Positions 1-9,553 of a stretch of DNA of 64,000 nucleotides are shown here, piece by piece (the first letter of the stretch is position 1; the number at the start of each line of letters is the position of its first letter). The stretch is taken from contig OW051469.1 in NCBI GenBank assembly GCA_932521025.1, positions 3,732,398-3,796,397 of the forward strand. Reading direction: 5' to 3'. The position numbers were made by a program, and so were the translations under genes. This DNA comes from Oscheius onirici. Lineage: Eukaryota > Nematoda > Chromadorea > Rhabditida > Rhabditidae. Under the pieces are notes generated by a model. That model was not told the DNA's origin and searched no databases. It was given only the letters and a program-made list of their open reading frames with translations.

Positions 1-1124
1 GAGAGAAGAGGTCAGTATGTGGACTAGAGGCTTTAGAACAAGAGAAAAAGAAATCAAAGGGAAGGTGTAGTATTTTTGGCTTTGAAACTATTCAGGCATC
101 TGGACAGGTAGCCAAGAAAACAAGGGTACAAGAGCAACGAAATCATGACAGAGACCTTCAAAACAGGCGCGGTGCTACTCAACAAAAGGTGACGCAAAAA
201 AACTAACAAACTCTGGACCAAAAGAGTCACAGGGAAAACCTTGTTGTTGCACAGTACACAAAGGGCACGAGAGAGTCAGGTACAGGAAGTCTGAAGTCTA
301 CAGAAATCAAGCGGACAAACCAATCACAGAAAGGAAATAACCGTTGGAAGACGAGTATGGAAGTCATCAGAGCTTGAGAACTATACTCCTTTGCAAAAGT
401 TTGACAACAAGCCGTTTTTTGGCGAAACTCTGGGAATAAGTGGGTTCCAGAGTCCGAGACTATCACCAATCGATTCAGCATGGTCAAAAACCCCCAGAAA
501 ACAATTTTCAGCAAAATGCATTTTTTGATTAGTGCGCTTTGACGAAAATTTCAAAATCAGGCGCGGCAAAAGTTTGGCAACAATCAGTTTGTATTCTAGA
601 AAACCAAAATTGTTCCGTACCAATGTGTCAAATAATGTACCAGAAATCATAAAAAGACTCTCTCAACAAGTCTGCACAGTCCGCACATCAATAACGATTC
701 AATTCGAATCCCATCAAAAACGGCATTTTGTACTGGGAATCGGGTCAGTGCCGGTCGGTTGATAATAACTCTTTCGGGATACATGGATTCTGCTCGAAAC
801 TTTGGCTATTTATTAGCGATATGATACCCAAAAATGTCCCAAAATATGGTCGGCACCAAATGAGATCCTTTTGAGATACAGATGGTTTACTGTTGCAGAG
901 TAGTTTTTGAGGCAAATTTAGTTCTGTAAAGACGGCTTGTTGTCAAACTTTACAAGTAGTATGGAGGTTTTCGTCGGGAAAAATAGAAGGAATGGTATTG
1001 GGGAAAGTGAGGACATTCAGTAGTGCAGTCAGGAGGTCAAAAGTGCAGAACAAGAAACTGGTAGAGTAGAGAGTTATAGATCGGCAAGATAAGAACGTTC
1101 GATCAGTCTTTTATTCACTTTCAG
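1..1124. other. no gene recognised
   Basis: I see no conserved reading frame, RNA gene or clear repeat in this stretch. The ORFs on both strands are short and lack splice signals around them. It precedes the first exon I can recognise of a choline kinase gene. The missing N-terminal exons of that gene either lie upstream of the window behind a long intron or no longer exist. Confidence 0.5.
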
Positions 1125-2417
1125 TTACGCCACCGCCCTCGGCATCAGACTCTCAGAAACGCATAGTCTGGCCAAGACCCAAGTAGAGAACCAGGTTCTT
1201 GGCCTTCTTCATCACTATCTGGACCGAATCATCCAGTCGGACAACATGGAATTCCCAGTCGAGCCGGCCTTCTACGACCGTAGAATTCCACAGACTGTCA
1301 CTGTCGGCGGCTTGATGATCGAGATCGAAGCCATCAAGAATTTTGTCACAAGAAACTTCAACTTTCCCACTTCTCTCGTCCACAACGATTTATTTGTGAG
1401 TTTTTCCTTGTCTATTTCTCACTGTCCTCAGGAATCCAACGTCTTGATTAGAGAGGATGGAAGGAGTCTCATGCTCATCGACTACGAGTTCAGCATGTTC
1501 GGTCACAGGTCGGTTTAATTTTTGGCGGGAAAAGCCGATTAGTTTCTGGCAGGAAATATAATAGTTTACTCGGTCGATGACAGAGTTCATGCAAATTGAT
1601 CGCAACAGGTGTTCTTTTCTTCGAATCGCAATCTTCTTCCGTCTAGTCTCATAGCCAAAACGTAGCCTATTTTGAAACCCTTATGGACGTACAGAGCCTT
1701 CACTCTCTTCACCAAGCCTGAGCGCGCGGATAGTCCAATCCGTGTTTAGGATAACCGGGGAGTGGTTCCGATGTTTGTTAGATCGGATATGGTAGCTGTG
1801 TAACTTCGTCCCTCTAATTTCGGTCTTTTCCAAAGGCTGCCAGCTCTTGATGCTCTCGACCACATCAATTTCGTGATATCTCTTCCAGTCCTTCAGTCAT
1901 GAGCATTTTACCATCACTTCCTTTTTGGTGTTTTGTTTTCCTAAAATACCGGGTTCCAATGAGATCAGTTTCATTCAGAGCAGCCGACATTGTCGCCTAC
2001 TTGGCCAACGACCCATTCAGCAAGGATCCTCTGAAGGAGATTGGTGTCTTTCTATCCGAATCCGACATCGCCTTCCTCCACGCCTATCTCAACAAGGAAT
2101 ATCAGGTATTTTTATCACTTCCTTTTACTCATACTAACCTTTTAAAAACGCATTTCAAAAAATTTCAGAACCACCATCATCTCAGCGACCGCAAACTGAC
2201 TGCAGACATCGACCTGTAAGTCATTTTTCCTGCACAAACTGTCAACTTCAGTGACACAAAAACCCTGATCAAGGAGGCCCAGCTCTATTGGCCCGTCTAC
2301 AATTTCCTCTGGGGATTGCAAAATCTCCTGTGCTATATTGAAGGAAACGATCATTATGACTACGAAACACAGTACCAGATCCGGCTCGGAATCTATTTCG
2401 CCAAGAAAAACTTCTAA
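1125..2417 (+). CDS. choline kinase (ckb-like), C-terminal part only
   Basis: Choline/ethanolamine kinase of the nematode CKB type, which phosphorylates choline as the first step of the CDP-choline pathway. Exons: 1125-1395, 1432-1508, 1979-2105, 2169-2215, 2252-2417; all phases close and the frame ends in TAA. The first exon enters with one base of a split codon, so an upstream exon is required. Visible motifs are LG..LSETHSL, then VHNDLF followed across the intron by ESN (catalytic HNDxxxxN), and LIDYEFSMFGHR. The nucleotide-binding N-terminal half, including the SGGFTN-type loop present in the complete paralogue at 28264-29680, was not found in 1-1124. This is either a gene entering the window across a long intron or an N-terminally deleted pseudogene. 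The surviving exons carry no lesion. The intron at 1509-1978 is unusually long for this locus. Confidence 0.8.
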
Positions 2418-2447
2418 GACATTGCTCTATCTTTTTACGGGTTCTCT

Positions 2448-2495
2448 AGAGAGATTTAACGATAAATTTATACGCCACACTGTCTCATACCTGAT
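2448..2495 (+). repeat. short dispersed repeat, copy 1
   Basis: About 48 bp nearly identical to 4328-4372. The shared core starts AGAGATTTAACGATAAATTT and continues CGCCACACTG...CTCATA.CTGAT. It lies 30 bp after the stop codon of the choline kinase; the second copy lies 184 bp after the stop codon of the next gene. The core contains ATAAATTTAT, which is self-complementary. Confidence 0.7.
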
Positions 2496-2620
2496 GGCAA
2501 AAATGAAGCTGCGCATATGCTTGCAGAAATGCTTTTGCGGCTACTCAAATTCTATGAAAGACTGTTTAGAGAGCTTCGATCAACTTGAAGTAAACGAAAC
2601 TTAGAGAGAAACGTATGGAA

Positions 2621-2920
2621 AGACCGAAGTAGACATGGCTCCGGGCCGGGCCGGAGATTCCAGGGCCGGCTCGGTCCCCAGACTTGGCCGTCGGACCGGG
2701 ATCGGACCAAAAATGAAGATGGTCATATTATAGCGCATTCTAGAACTAAATCAATGAATAATAATATTGTTATATTTTGCTGAACTTTTTTTTTTTACTA
2801 AAAATGACGAAAAAAATGCAGATTTTGGTCAAAAAACACCCCTTTTTTCCAAAATTTCTCCGCGGGCCGGGCTTTTCAGGCCCAAGCCCGGCTCGGCCCG
2901 TCAGCCATGTCTAGACCGAA
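2621..2920. mobile_element. MITE-like element with 8-bp target duplication (hAT-like)
   Basis: The ends are inverted repeats: AGACATGGCT at 2631-2640 and its complement AGCCATGTCT at 2903-2912. Each continues inward into a GGGCCGGGCCGG-type GC-rich arm (2643-2656 and 2868-2900). The direct repeat AGACCGAA flanks the element exactly at 2621-2628 and 2913-2920, as expected for an 8-bp target site duplication of the hAT superfamily. The interior is AT-rich and non-coding, so the element would be non-autonomous. Confidence 0.7.
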
Positions 2921-3503
2921 ACAAAATCCACAGCTAATTTCCAGCTCTTCAAATTGCCGCCAATACCTTATGCGACTTTGGCGGCTGCGCGCCAACTGTT
3001 CAGAAGTCGGTCCTTGGAATTTTAGGCCAGCATTTTCTGCTGTCCATTTTTCCCACATATTTTTTTTTATCTTCGATTCGATGTTTCTTTGTTTCCTCGC
3101 TAAAATGTGCTGATTATTGCTAGAAAGTACAAAGGGATGCTAAATAGATCTGTAGTTTTTGTAAAATCCTTGCTGTGGAATTTTTGGTCTCAAACAATGG
3201 GTTTTCCTAGTTTTTACAGGCTCTCCGCCTTTTATTGCTGCGAGTTGTATTTTCCAGTTGCTAAAGATCGTGGAAATATTTGAAAAGTTTGTTGTTATTT
3301 ACCATTTCACTAATTTTCATATTTGTCGCCTGTCGTTGTTCCTTGTTTAATAACTTTCATTTTTTTGCTACTAAAATAGTTGCTAGAGATCCCTGAGTTC
3401 TTCCCTATGTGACTGCTAGCTATGTGTCTGCTATTCGTAATATTTTGCCTTCGTGCGTTTTCTTTCTCTCTCATTTTTCCTTATACATCGTTTTTCAGTT
3501 AAA
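2921..3503. other. intergenic, nothing recognised
   Basis: AT-rich spacer between the MITE and the next gene. No supported gene or RNA. A TTTTTCAG at 3491-3498 lies six bases before the next start codon and could be a trans-splice acceptor. Confidence 0.4.
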
Positions 3504-4144
3504 ATGCTTTCTATGATCACTCATCGCAAGACTCTGGTCAAGGGACATGATCCCAGAAATACTGCCCTTTCGATTATCCTCAGCGTCTTAATCGTCACTT
3601 TCCTGTCGGCTTCGTTCTTCCTTTGGGCTGCCGTCAACAACAGCGGAAAGACTCGCGAAGACCCGAATGTAGAGTGGAGTCGAATCTGCTGCTTCGTTTT
3701 CGTTCGTTCATTCACTCTTCTTCCACTTATGTATCATTTTAGTCGGCTGCTTTTCTGCTCGCCTCTCTTCCGCCGGTTATGGCCTACGTCGGAATCGAGA
3801 AGCGCATTCCCAGCCTTCTTCTTCCCATGATCGTGCTGGTCTACGTCTTCTCCGCCGTTGTTCATGTCGGATCTATTTACGGTTTCATCCGCATGTTGTA
3901 CGAGACGAACGTGAGCAAATTTTTTTATTGCGTGGCAATTATCTTGTTTCAGTACAGCAAGGTCATCCTCCTCATCACCTTCCTTCTCGGTCTTGGTCTG
4001 AACGCCGTCTTCTTCTTCATCGGAGCCATCAATCACTGCGCCTTCTTCCACACCTATACTTTCTTGAAGGAACCAATTCGCGTCAGTGAACAGGTCGACG
4101 TTGAAGAAGTTCCTGTTGTCTCCAAGTTCTCCCAAGGAATCTAA
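3504..4144 (+). CDS. small multi-pass membrane protein, unknown function
   Basis: Three exons, 3504-3668, 3743-3910 and 3953-4144, joined in phase 0, give about 174 residues. The start ATG follows a TTTTTCAG acceptor-like site by six bases, consistent with trans-splicing. Four hydrophobic segments are visible: the first around ALSIILSVLIVTFLSASFF, the second around PSLLLPMIVLVYVFSAVVH, a third around VILLITFLLGLGLNAVFFF, and a weaker one (AAFLLASLPPVMAYV) after the first intron. The C-terminus is short and acidic (EQVDVEEVPVV). The four-pass topology resembles tetraspan-like nematode proteins, but the Cys-Cys-Gly signature of true tetraspanins is absent. I do not recognise the family and assign no function. 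Confidence 0.75.
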
Positions 4145-4466
4145 AAACTTGTACATACTTAATGTTATCCCCCCTTCTGTTTTGCTGTCATTTTGTTGCT
4201 AACAAGTTCATAAATGAACCTCCGACTAAAAGTCTAGTGTCCTCTTATGTTCGTTGTAGAAGTGATTTGGATTTGCGCTTCTGCCAATGCTTTTCAATTA
4301 CATTCGTCATACGGACAGTGACTTTACAGAGATTTAACGATAAATTTATCGCCACACTGGCTCATAACTGATTAGAAATTGTAACAACGAGGCAAAATGA
4401 GGGAAGGGTCAAAGTTTGCAGAATGAAAGGTTGGAAAACATCGGAAATACAATGCTGCTGGGGTGC
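4145..4466. other. convergent intergenic region
   Basis: Spacer between a plus-strand gene and the 3' end of the minus-strand E2F gene. It holds the second copy of the short repeat (4328-4372) and nothing else I can support. Confidence 0.5.
4328..4372 (+). repeat. short dispersed repeat, copy 2
   Basis: Near-identical to 2448-2495. In this copy the core extends to the perfect 14-bp palindrome CGATAAATTTATCG at 4338-4351. Confidence 0.7.
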
Positions 4467-6064
4467 CTATAAGTCGAAATCTAGCGGCTCCGTTTTGACG
4501 TGAAGTGTCTGGGATTGGACTTGAGGGGAAGATGGTGGAGACTCCTCACCAACGTGATTGATGTACTGGAAGTGATGTTGAGAAGGCTCTGGCACTGATT
4601 GGACACGATCTGAAAGTTTTTGAGTGAAAGTAGCTTTAATTTTGAAGAGGACGATACCGTAGCCGTTCTATCTCGAGACCAATTAACCGGGAAAATTTGT
4701 GGTGTAGATTTCCCGCGCAATCGGCGTATCCGACTGCTTGTGGAAATATCGGTCTCCAAGAGAATATGAAAGAATCACGGTATCTTCCTCTTCGAAATGA
4801 ACAAAAATTTAAAAAAAAATACCTTGCTCGCTTTCAGCACTGGATGGTTCGGGAATAGGCAGTCCCATGAAGCTGCGCCAGACACCTTCTTCGGCGGTTA
4901 TTGTATCCTGCAAAAATAAACTGACTAAGCACGAAACATCAAAAATTTACCATATTCTCTTGTTCTGGACGATTTTCCACGAGCACGCAGACATTTACAG
5001 GTCGGCCGTGGCCGTTGACGGTCAGCGGGAATCTTCTCAGCAGGCGAAGCTTGTGAACGCGGAAACATGGCTGCTCAGCATAGATGAACATGTCACGACG
5101 CTCCTGGATCAGCAGAGGATTGCTCTTTGGGAAGACCTGCGCCACATCGTCGGCCGAGCAGTACAGGTGCTTGATATTGGCTTCCGTGTAGGCTAGCTCG
5201 TTTAGCTCCTGAAAAGTGAAGGGATTGCACAGTATTAACCAGGGTTGCACAAACATCGGAATTTCGGGCGAACAGCCCAATACATTTTTGAGACGAACCG
5301 AAGACGGCACTTTTTGTTCACCTGCGAACTAAACACGCACAGTTCGCATTTCCATTGTTCGTTCGCGAACACGAACACAGCTCAAACATTTCACGAAATA
5401 TCTTCAGAACCAAACGAGCTGAACCAAACTCGAACATTCTCTCAATCGATTGTTCGTCCAACCCCGGTATGGACAAACGGATCAGCGTAAATCAAAAATC
5501 CAAGAGATTATCCATACCTGTTTTGCCACGGCAAGTAACTCGTCCAGCTCATGCTCTTTCAGCCTCAGTTCGTCGACTTCCTGCTCTATAGCCTCCAGCT
5601 TCTCGGGAAGATTCGGCATATCTTTGTAGGTTTCGCCAGCCCACTGGATATTGCCTTTGTGAGTCTTCGTAACGAGACCGACGCCCTCCAGCACGTTTGT
5701 AATGTCATAAATGCGACGTTTTTGTGGACAGCCGAGAACAGAAGCGGCCTAGAACGTATTTTATGCTAAAATGTCGACGAAATTTGAACTGGCCGAGTTC
5801 AGGTCGATTCGTCTGTCCTTCGAATTGTGCAGGTAGTCCAAAAAGCGCTTGGTGAGCATGCCGAGACTGCGATCTTCGCGCGATCCCATCGCGACCAGTC
5901 CTTCCATCCCGCTGTCTAAATTGGCTTGGATTTGAGAGGAAAATGAGAAAAATACCATCGGATTCGGTCTCCATCGGCTCTTGAGCCGATTCAGTGATCT
6001 TGTCTGTCGCCGTCTCGGTATTTCCATTTTCTTCTTCTGCTGGCTCTTCTTTCAGACGTTCCAT
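4467..6064 (-). CDS. E2F-family transcription factor
   Basis: Nuclear cell-cycle regulator that pairs with DP and binds E2F sites. Exons on the minus strand: 6064-5956, 5915-5779, 5748-5518, 5208-4951, 4907-4823, 4789-4688, 4609-4467, giving 354 residues with all phases closing. The N-terminus is acidic. The winged-helix DNA-binding domain (about residues 50-125) reads [19 protein letters not shown], then [17 protein letters not shown], the classic E2F signature. A leucine zipper/dimerisation segment ([17 protein letters not shown], about 130-158) follows, then the marked-box region in the 258-bp exon. The tail ends [10 protein letters not shown], containing a VKTE sumoylation-like site. It resembles E2F4/5-type proteins (C. 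elegans efl-1). Oddity: the intron splitting the DNA-binding domain would be only 30 nt (5749-5778) and adds about four residues (SSNF) relative to the usual spacing. Its 5' end faces the small ORF at 6216 across 151 bp. Confidence 0.9.
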
Positions 6065-6215
6065 TGCTGAATTCGGAAAAATGAGTACTGAAGACTGCAT
6101 AACGAAACAAATGGCTCTTTTATGTATTTCTGCACAGAATCTTAAAGCATTTCTACGAAATTTTACATACATACTCTTTTGCAAACGATATTTAACGTAA
6201 CTGTGAACACAAAGC

Positions 6216-6411
6216 ATGGAAAAAATCTTGGAGGAAACGGCTGAATATCGAGAAAAAGGTAATAATACTAAAATTTCCCGCTAAATCCTTCCCTCCAGTT
6301 TCCAGACGGGACCCAAGAAGGACAATCGTTTTAGGACCACAAATTACGTACGTATGCCATTTTCGTGCCAACGTAAATTTTTTCCCTTACAGTAAGAAAA
6401 ACTTTTCATAA
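6216..6411 (+). CDS. small ORF of 51 residues, unknown
   Basis: Two exons, 6216-6258 and 6299-6411, with a GTAATA donor, CCCTCCAG acceptor and a phase-1 junction that closes exactly on TAA. The peptide begins MEKILEETAEYREK and continues with SRRDPRRTIVLGPQI. It is transcribed divergently from the E2F gene, sharing a 151-bp spacer that could be a bidirectional promoter. No family is recognised. Support is limited to the coherent splice structure, so it may be non-coding. Confidence 0.3.
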
Positions 6412-6648
6412 ATCATTTTCAGCTTTCTTTATTTTGTTTACGAGAAAGGATTCGGAATAGGGACCTAGACAAGTCTCTTTTTCTACTGAAAAGACGAAGT
6501 TCCATCCAAGAAGATTTCAATTTTTTACTATGCAAAATGCATAATTGAACAAACTTTGTTTTTGTTTCCAAAAATTGTAAACTGTAATATTTTTTTAACA
6601 AAACTATTTATAAAGGCACAAAATTACTCAGTTTGATGTTGCTGTAGT

Positions 6649-7925
6649 ATGGAAGAGGGCCGTCGAAATGCTGGGAATCCGAAACCAAAAAAGAGCGCCT
6701 CTGTTCAATCGGCCATCGGCTTTGACGTGAGTAGTTTTTACCTGGAAATTCAACAGAGACTCTCTCAGATTCGAGAGCACATTCACGTCGTACTGGACAA
6801 CATGATCGGGAGGATTCTTCGTATGCGGGAGAACCGTCCCCTTCCCGAATTCGGATTCGATGAGCTGCGTGAACTATGTCTCCGCTGCCGATCTCTGTTC
6901 CTCAAAGAGCCGGCTCTCTTGGAAATCAAGCCACCGCTGATGGTTTTCGGCGACCTGCACGGACAGCTACTCGATCTGCAGAAGATGATCACAGCCTGTG
7001 GAATGCCTCCGACTACGCGGTACCTCTTTCTGGGAGACTACGTCGACAGAGGTGCCTACTCGGTCGAGACCGTCGCTCTGGTCATGGCATTCAAGCTACG
7101 CTACCCGACGGACGTCTTCGTATTGAGAGGCAATCATGAGACGAGAGTCATCAACCATCAGTATGGCTTCTTGGACGAGTGTCGAAGAAAGTACGGAAAC
7201 AAGGGTAACGAGGTGTGGACACTGTTCCAACATGCCTTCAATTGTCTACCGCTGGCCGCTGTGATCGATCGGAGAATCTTCTGTGCTCATGGGGGCATCA
7301 GTCAGTACTTGAAGAACTTCAACCAGTTCAAGTCGATCGAACGACCGACGGACGTATGCGACATGGGACTGCTGGCCGACATCATCTGGTCCGACCCTTC
7401 GCCACAGACGGAAACCTATGAAGACAGTCCGAGACAGATTTCTAGGGTTGGTTCAGTCTGCCTTTCTGTCTCTGTCTCTTTCTCTCTTCACTGTTCGTGT
7501 CCTTATCTTCTGTGTCCACTGTGTCCTGCCACAAACAACCCAAATTCCAGGTTTTTGGACGTCAAGCCATTCACGACTTCTGCAAGCGCTTTGACATTGA
7601 CCTCATCTGTCGTGCCCACCAATGTGTCCAGGACGGCTATGCATTCTTCGCCTCTCGACGCTGTCTGACCATCTTTTCTGCTCCGCACTACTGCGGCCAG
7701 CTGAACAATCTGGCCGGCATTCTCTGCGTCTCGAAGGACCTCAAGTGCCAGATCTGGACCTACGATCCCGTGATGAAAAGCTGTCGGACACAGCGATCCG
7801 ACTCGCCGAAGCCGGCGGCTCCCCAGGCGAAGCGGTCAAGTGAGGCGGTGAAGAGCAGCGATGCGAGGTCGACTACTCCGCTCCAGGCAAAAAAGCCGCC
7901 GTCCGTGGCCGAGATTAAGAAGTAA
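6649..7925 (+). CDS. PP1-like serine/threonine protein phosphatase
   Basis: Metal-dependent protein phosphatase of the PPP family, closest in layout to PP1. Exons 6649-7446 and 7551-7925 (phase 0) give 390 residues. All catalytic motifs are present: GDLHGQ (about 101), GDYVDRG (129), RGNHE (160), CAHGG (213), and after the intron RAHQ (about 287) and FSAPHYCG. The usual PP1 forms are CVHGG and SAPNYC, so two motif positions are substituted while the metal-ligand residues (D, H, D, N, H, H) are kept. There is an extra N-terminal stretch of about 35 residues (basic, PKPKKSASVQSA) and a C-terminal tail of about 55 residues rich in Ser, Ala and Lys. Nematodes have many such lineage-specific, often sperm-enriched PP1-like genes; that role here is inference. 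The 104-bp intron is rich in CTGTCTCT. An AATAAA lies at 7951-7956. Confidence 0.92.
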
Positions 7926-8217
7926 GAAGAGACGTGTTCCAACGAAGAGCAATAAACTGAATGTTCATTGGTTTTTTGTATTCGTCCGACAGCACACTTA
8001 CAGAGAGACTGTCATTGGCCATACAAAATGAAAGTGTCAAAAAGATGAGGGAACATGAGAAGTTCTTTGTCCTCTTCTTCTCATCCACCAATAACAAGAT
8101 AATCACCGCTTTGCAGATATATCTTTACTCTGGTCCCGAAGACCTGATTATGACAGCGTTTGTCATAATTAGATCCTCTAGTCATGAGTGCAGCTAAATG
8201 TATACATTGTTCGGGCT

Positions 8218-9345
8218 ATGAACCTCTTCTTGATAATTTCTCATGTCATGTTTGCTCCATCAACCTTCAACACCATCCTGTTACTGTACATCATCTCAAC
8301 CAAGAGTCCACCGGCTATGAGGAGATACAAGATTGTCCTACTGTTAATGTCCATCTCGGCCTACCAATTCGATATTACTGTGGGTGTACTGATGTGTCCG
8401 TTGGCTCTGCCTCAAGCTAAGGGAACTCAACTTGGAGGACTTTTAGGCATGTTGTTTCCGGAACAAGGGCCTGTTCTTACTGTAAGTTTGAAGGGAGACA
8501 TAGATGGAGGGAAAAATATTTGTTTTTAGGCTCTAATGTCAGTGTCTCTCTTCCTCGACGGAATCGCCATCCTGCTCGGATTTTTCTACAGAGAATATGC
8601 CGTTACAAAAGGCGACAAATCTGCTCCATCCCGCTCTCTACATCTGGCTCATTTCCTTTTTGTCATTCTGTCATTCATTGGCTTCTTCTTCGTCTACTTC
8701 CCTACCACTTCCAGTCACATCGAAGCTGTAAAATACTTGAAGAGTGTGCAGTCGACCTATGACGAATCTTTGGCCTTTTACTGTGTTCTCCGAGACAAAT
8801 GGGGTGTCTTTAGGTATATGATCTACTACTGTATCTTCATGCTCTTCTCATTTTTGTATTTTGTGCTGAAGTCTGTTTATACGGTAGGTAGACAGACGGA
8901 GAGAAATAGACAGAGGGATTGAGAGAGTAGGGTAGAAATATAGAAAGTTGGAAAATCAGTGGGAGAGTGATATTTCCAGATTAAACTCTCATTGAAAAGG
9001 AAAGAACGGCAGTTGAGTGAGCACTCCCTTCGCCTACAAAAGATGCTTCTACGTGCACTGCTCTGGCAAGCTTTCGGTCCTTTTCTTCTCATCGGTATCC
9101 CGATAGCTGTCATGGTCGCCTCTCTCCTCATTCTCCCAAGGATCGATTCAATCCCCGCCAAAGCACTAGACGATATCTTGAGAAGTATCACTGGATTTGT
9201 CTTTCTAACTCCTTCTTTCTTTTCAACTTGTCATTTTATTACAGTAATCTTCTTTACCACACCATACAAATCGTTTGTTCTGAAGATTCTGCCCAAAAGT
9301 ACTATTGTTACTGTTGTTTCAGTATCCTCTAGTCATGGAGACTAG
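8218..9345 (+). CDS. seven-transmembrane chemoreceptor, Srh/Str superfamily
   Basis: Nematode serpentine chemoreceptor, expected in ciliated sensory neurons. Exons 8218-8481, 8530-8883 and 8980-9345, all joined in phase 0, give 327 residues. I chose ATG 8218 because it opens directly on a hydrophobic segment (MNLFLIISHVMFAPS). Several further membrane segments follow, including LMSVSLFLDGIAILLGFF, FLFVILSFIGFFFVYF, YYCIFMLFSFLYFVL and LLIGIPIAVMVASLLIL. The last helix ends FITVIFFTTPYK, matching the PY(R/K) motif at the end of TM7 in Srh/Str-type receptors. The exact subfamily (srh versus sri/str) is uncertain. A possible AATAAA lies at 9366-9371. It is a single copy here rather than part of a receptor cluster. 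Confidence 0.82.
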
Positions 9346-9553
9346 CAATTAATCCCTCTCCGTCTAATAAAAATCCATAAATTAGTCACAGTTCACACAT
9401 CTGCTATACTACCACGTGTGCGACATTGACAGTGATGCAAAGCCTTCACACCCTCTTTCTATCAGAGCGAAAAGATCAAAACTCTTTGTCCTCTCGAGTG
9501 TTAGTAAGATCACTGTTCACCGTTCTTCTATTTAGTCTGGCTGATTAGTAGCA

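Noticed and set aside
3734-4156. Minus-strand 140-codon ORF
   Set aside because: Antisense shadow of the three-exon membrane protein gene; acidic low-complexity composition and no splice support.
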